The notes below the pieces were generated by a model. The model had not been told where the DNA came from. It did not search any database and worked only from the letters and a program-made list of their open reading frames with translations. Positions 5,475 to 5,764 of a stretch of DNA of 5,764 bases are shown here, piece by piece. Each line of letters starts with the position of its first letter. Positions within the stretch are counted from its first letter, which is position 1. Source of the stretch: Nitrospiraceae bacterium (lineage in GTDB: Bacteria; Nitrospirota; Nitrospiria; Nitrospirales; UBA8639); NCBI GenBank assembly GCA_003523945.1, contig DOFS01000424.1:761-6524 (forward strand). Reading direction: 5' to 3'. Position numbers and translations under genes: made by a program.

Positions 5475-5573
5475 TTGAAATCCTTAATATTCGCTTGCGC
5501 ACTTGAGCTCTTTTTTTTGAAAAGAAAACGATATGAAATGGCAGTTATAAGAAGGTGACCCCCCTCTCTCAAT

Positions 5574-5764
5574 TTAACCCTCCGTACCCTGTTGAATGCC
5601 TTTTTGCTTGAGGAGGCGGGAGAGGTAGGTCCGTTGAAGCCCCAGAAGCTCTGAGGCTTTAGTTTGGCTCCAATTGCTCCGACGCATGGCCTGCTCTAGA
5701 ATGCGGGTGCCGAATCGGTCCAGGGATTCATGGTAGGGGAGATTGTCGACCTCATCGAGTTCGT
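5574..5764 (-). CDS. NtrC-family sigma-54-dependent regulator, C-terminal Fis-type HTH (5' partial)
   Basis: Read on the minus strand, 62 residues end at a TAA whose complement is 5574-5576. They contain LPYHESLDRFGTRILEQAM, then RRSNWSQTKASELLGLQRTYLSRLLKQKGI. This is the linker and Fis-like helix-turn-helix at the very end of NtrC-type activators: the WxQTKAxxLLGLxRTYLxRLLK pattern is almost complete, with recognition helix around LQRTYLSRLLK. Family members have an N-terminal receiver or sensor domain and a central AAA+ ATPase that remodels sigma-54 RNA polymerase; these lie beyond the right edge and cannot be judged. The gene converges on the RoxA-like gene across 482 bp, so it belongs to another transcript. 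Whether it controls the receptor-cytochrome pair is unknown. Confidence 0.9.
   Translation of the reverse strand, partial: ELDEVDNLPYHESLDRFGTRILEQAMRRSNWSQTKASELLGLQRTYLSRLLKQKGIQQGTEG

Larger units (their letters stand above)
5090..5492. repeat. Terminal-like inverted repeat framing the 3' intergenic region
   Basis: GAATATTAAGG (5090-5100) is the exact reverse complement of CCTTAATATTC (5482-5492). Allowing T5101 as a bulge, ATTT (5102-5105) also pairs with AAAT (5478-5481), making 15 bp. The left arm overlaps the TGA stop (5089-5091) of the cytochrome gene. The arms bound about 400 bp of non-coding DNA with smaller palindromes inside. I see no flanking target duplication and no transposase. 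It may be a MITE-like remnant, the closing stem of a structured 3' RNA, or chance. Confidence 0.4.
5092..5573. other. 482-bp non-coding region between converging genes
   Basis: No frame on either strand gives a plausible protein. Because the cytochrome gene and the sigma-54 regulator gene point toward each other, promoters for them are not expected here; terminators or a small RNA would be. Besides the inverted repeat framing most of it, there are hairpins at 5106-5127, 5363-5384 and 5417-5435, a 12-bp palindrome at 5463-5474 and a T8 run at 5511-5518. The T8 run has only a weak stem with wobble pairs before it (GCTT at 5494-5497 with GAGC at 5505-5508). Confidence 0.7.

Noticed and set aside
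5494..5518. Intrinsic terminator at the T8 run
   Set aside because: The stem before the T run has only about three Watson-Crick pairs plus wobbles, too weak to call.

Overview
The window looks like a chromosomal piece from a Gram-negative bacterium: it carries an outer-membrane TonB-dependent receptor, a probable outer-membrane-type lipoprotein, and two pieces of two-component or sigma-54 signalling genes. The style of the genes (a REC-PAS protein, an NtrC-family regulator, a TonB receptor whose plug is preceded by an 'EETVSIAVRR'-type segment, and moderate GC) would suit a Nitrospirota or deltaproteobacteria-like lineage. That placement is an impression, not a result. No tRNA, rRNA, CRISPR array or transposase is visible.

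Layout, left to right. (1) Positions 1-728, plus strand: the 3' part of a response regulator, with the end of a receiver domain followed by a PAS domain and then a stop, so no output domain. (2) Positions 729-1133 hold no confident gene. They contain what looks like a decayed C-terminal ATPase segment of a histidine kinase (about 886-1023, lying in the open frame 847-1077) and a long AT-rich interrupted hairpin (1020-1079). (3) Positions 1134-3344, plus: a complete TonB-dependent receptor with signal peptide, plug and beta-barrel. (4) Positions 3403-5091, plus: a diheme c-type cytochrome of the RoxA-like (rubber oxygenase / diheme dioxygenase) family with an N-terminal lipoprotein-type signal, 58 bp behind the receptor and probably co-transcribed. 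(5) Positions 5092-5573 are non-coding between converging genes. They are framed by a 15-bp inverted repeat with one bulged base (5090-5105 / 5478-5492) and hold several smaller palindromes. (6) Positions 5574-5764, minus: the C-terminal Fis-type DNA-binding end of an NtrC-family sigma-54-dependent regulator that continues past the right edge.

The most interesting unit is the receptor plus RoxA-like cytochrome pair. RoxA-family proteins use O2 to cleave or oxygenate unsaturated hydrophobic substrates, such as polyisoprene in RoxA. TonB receptors bring scarce or bulky ligands across the outer membrane. Together they could form an oxidise-and-import module at the cell envelope, but the substrate cannot be read from the sequence. 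The signalling genes on either side may or may not control it; no convincing sigma-54 promoter was found in front of the receptor gene.
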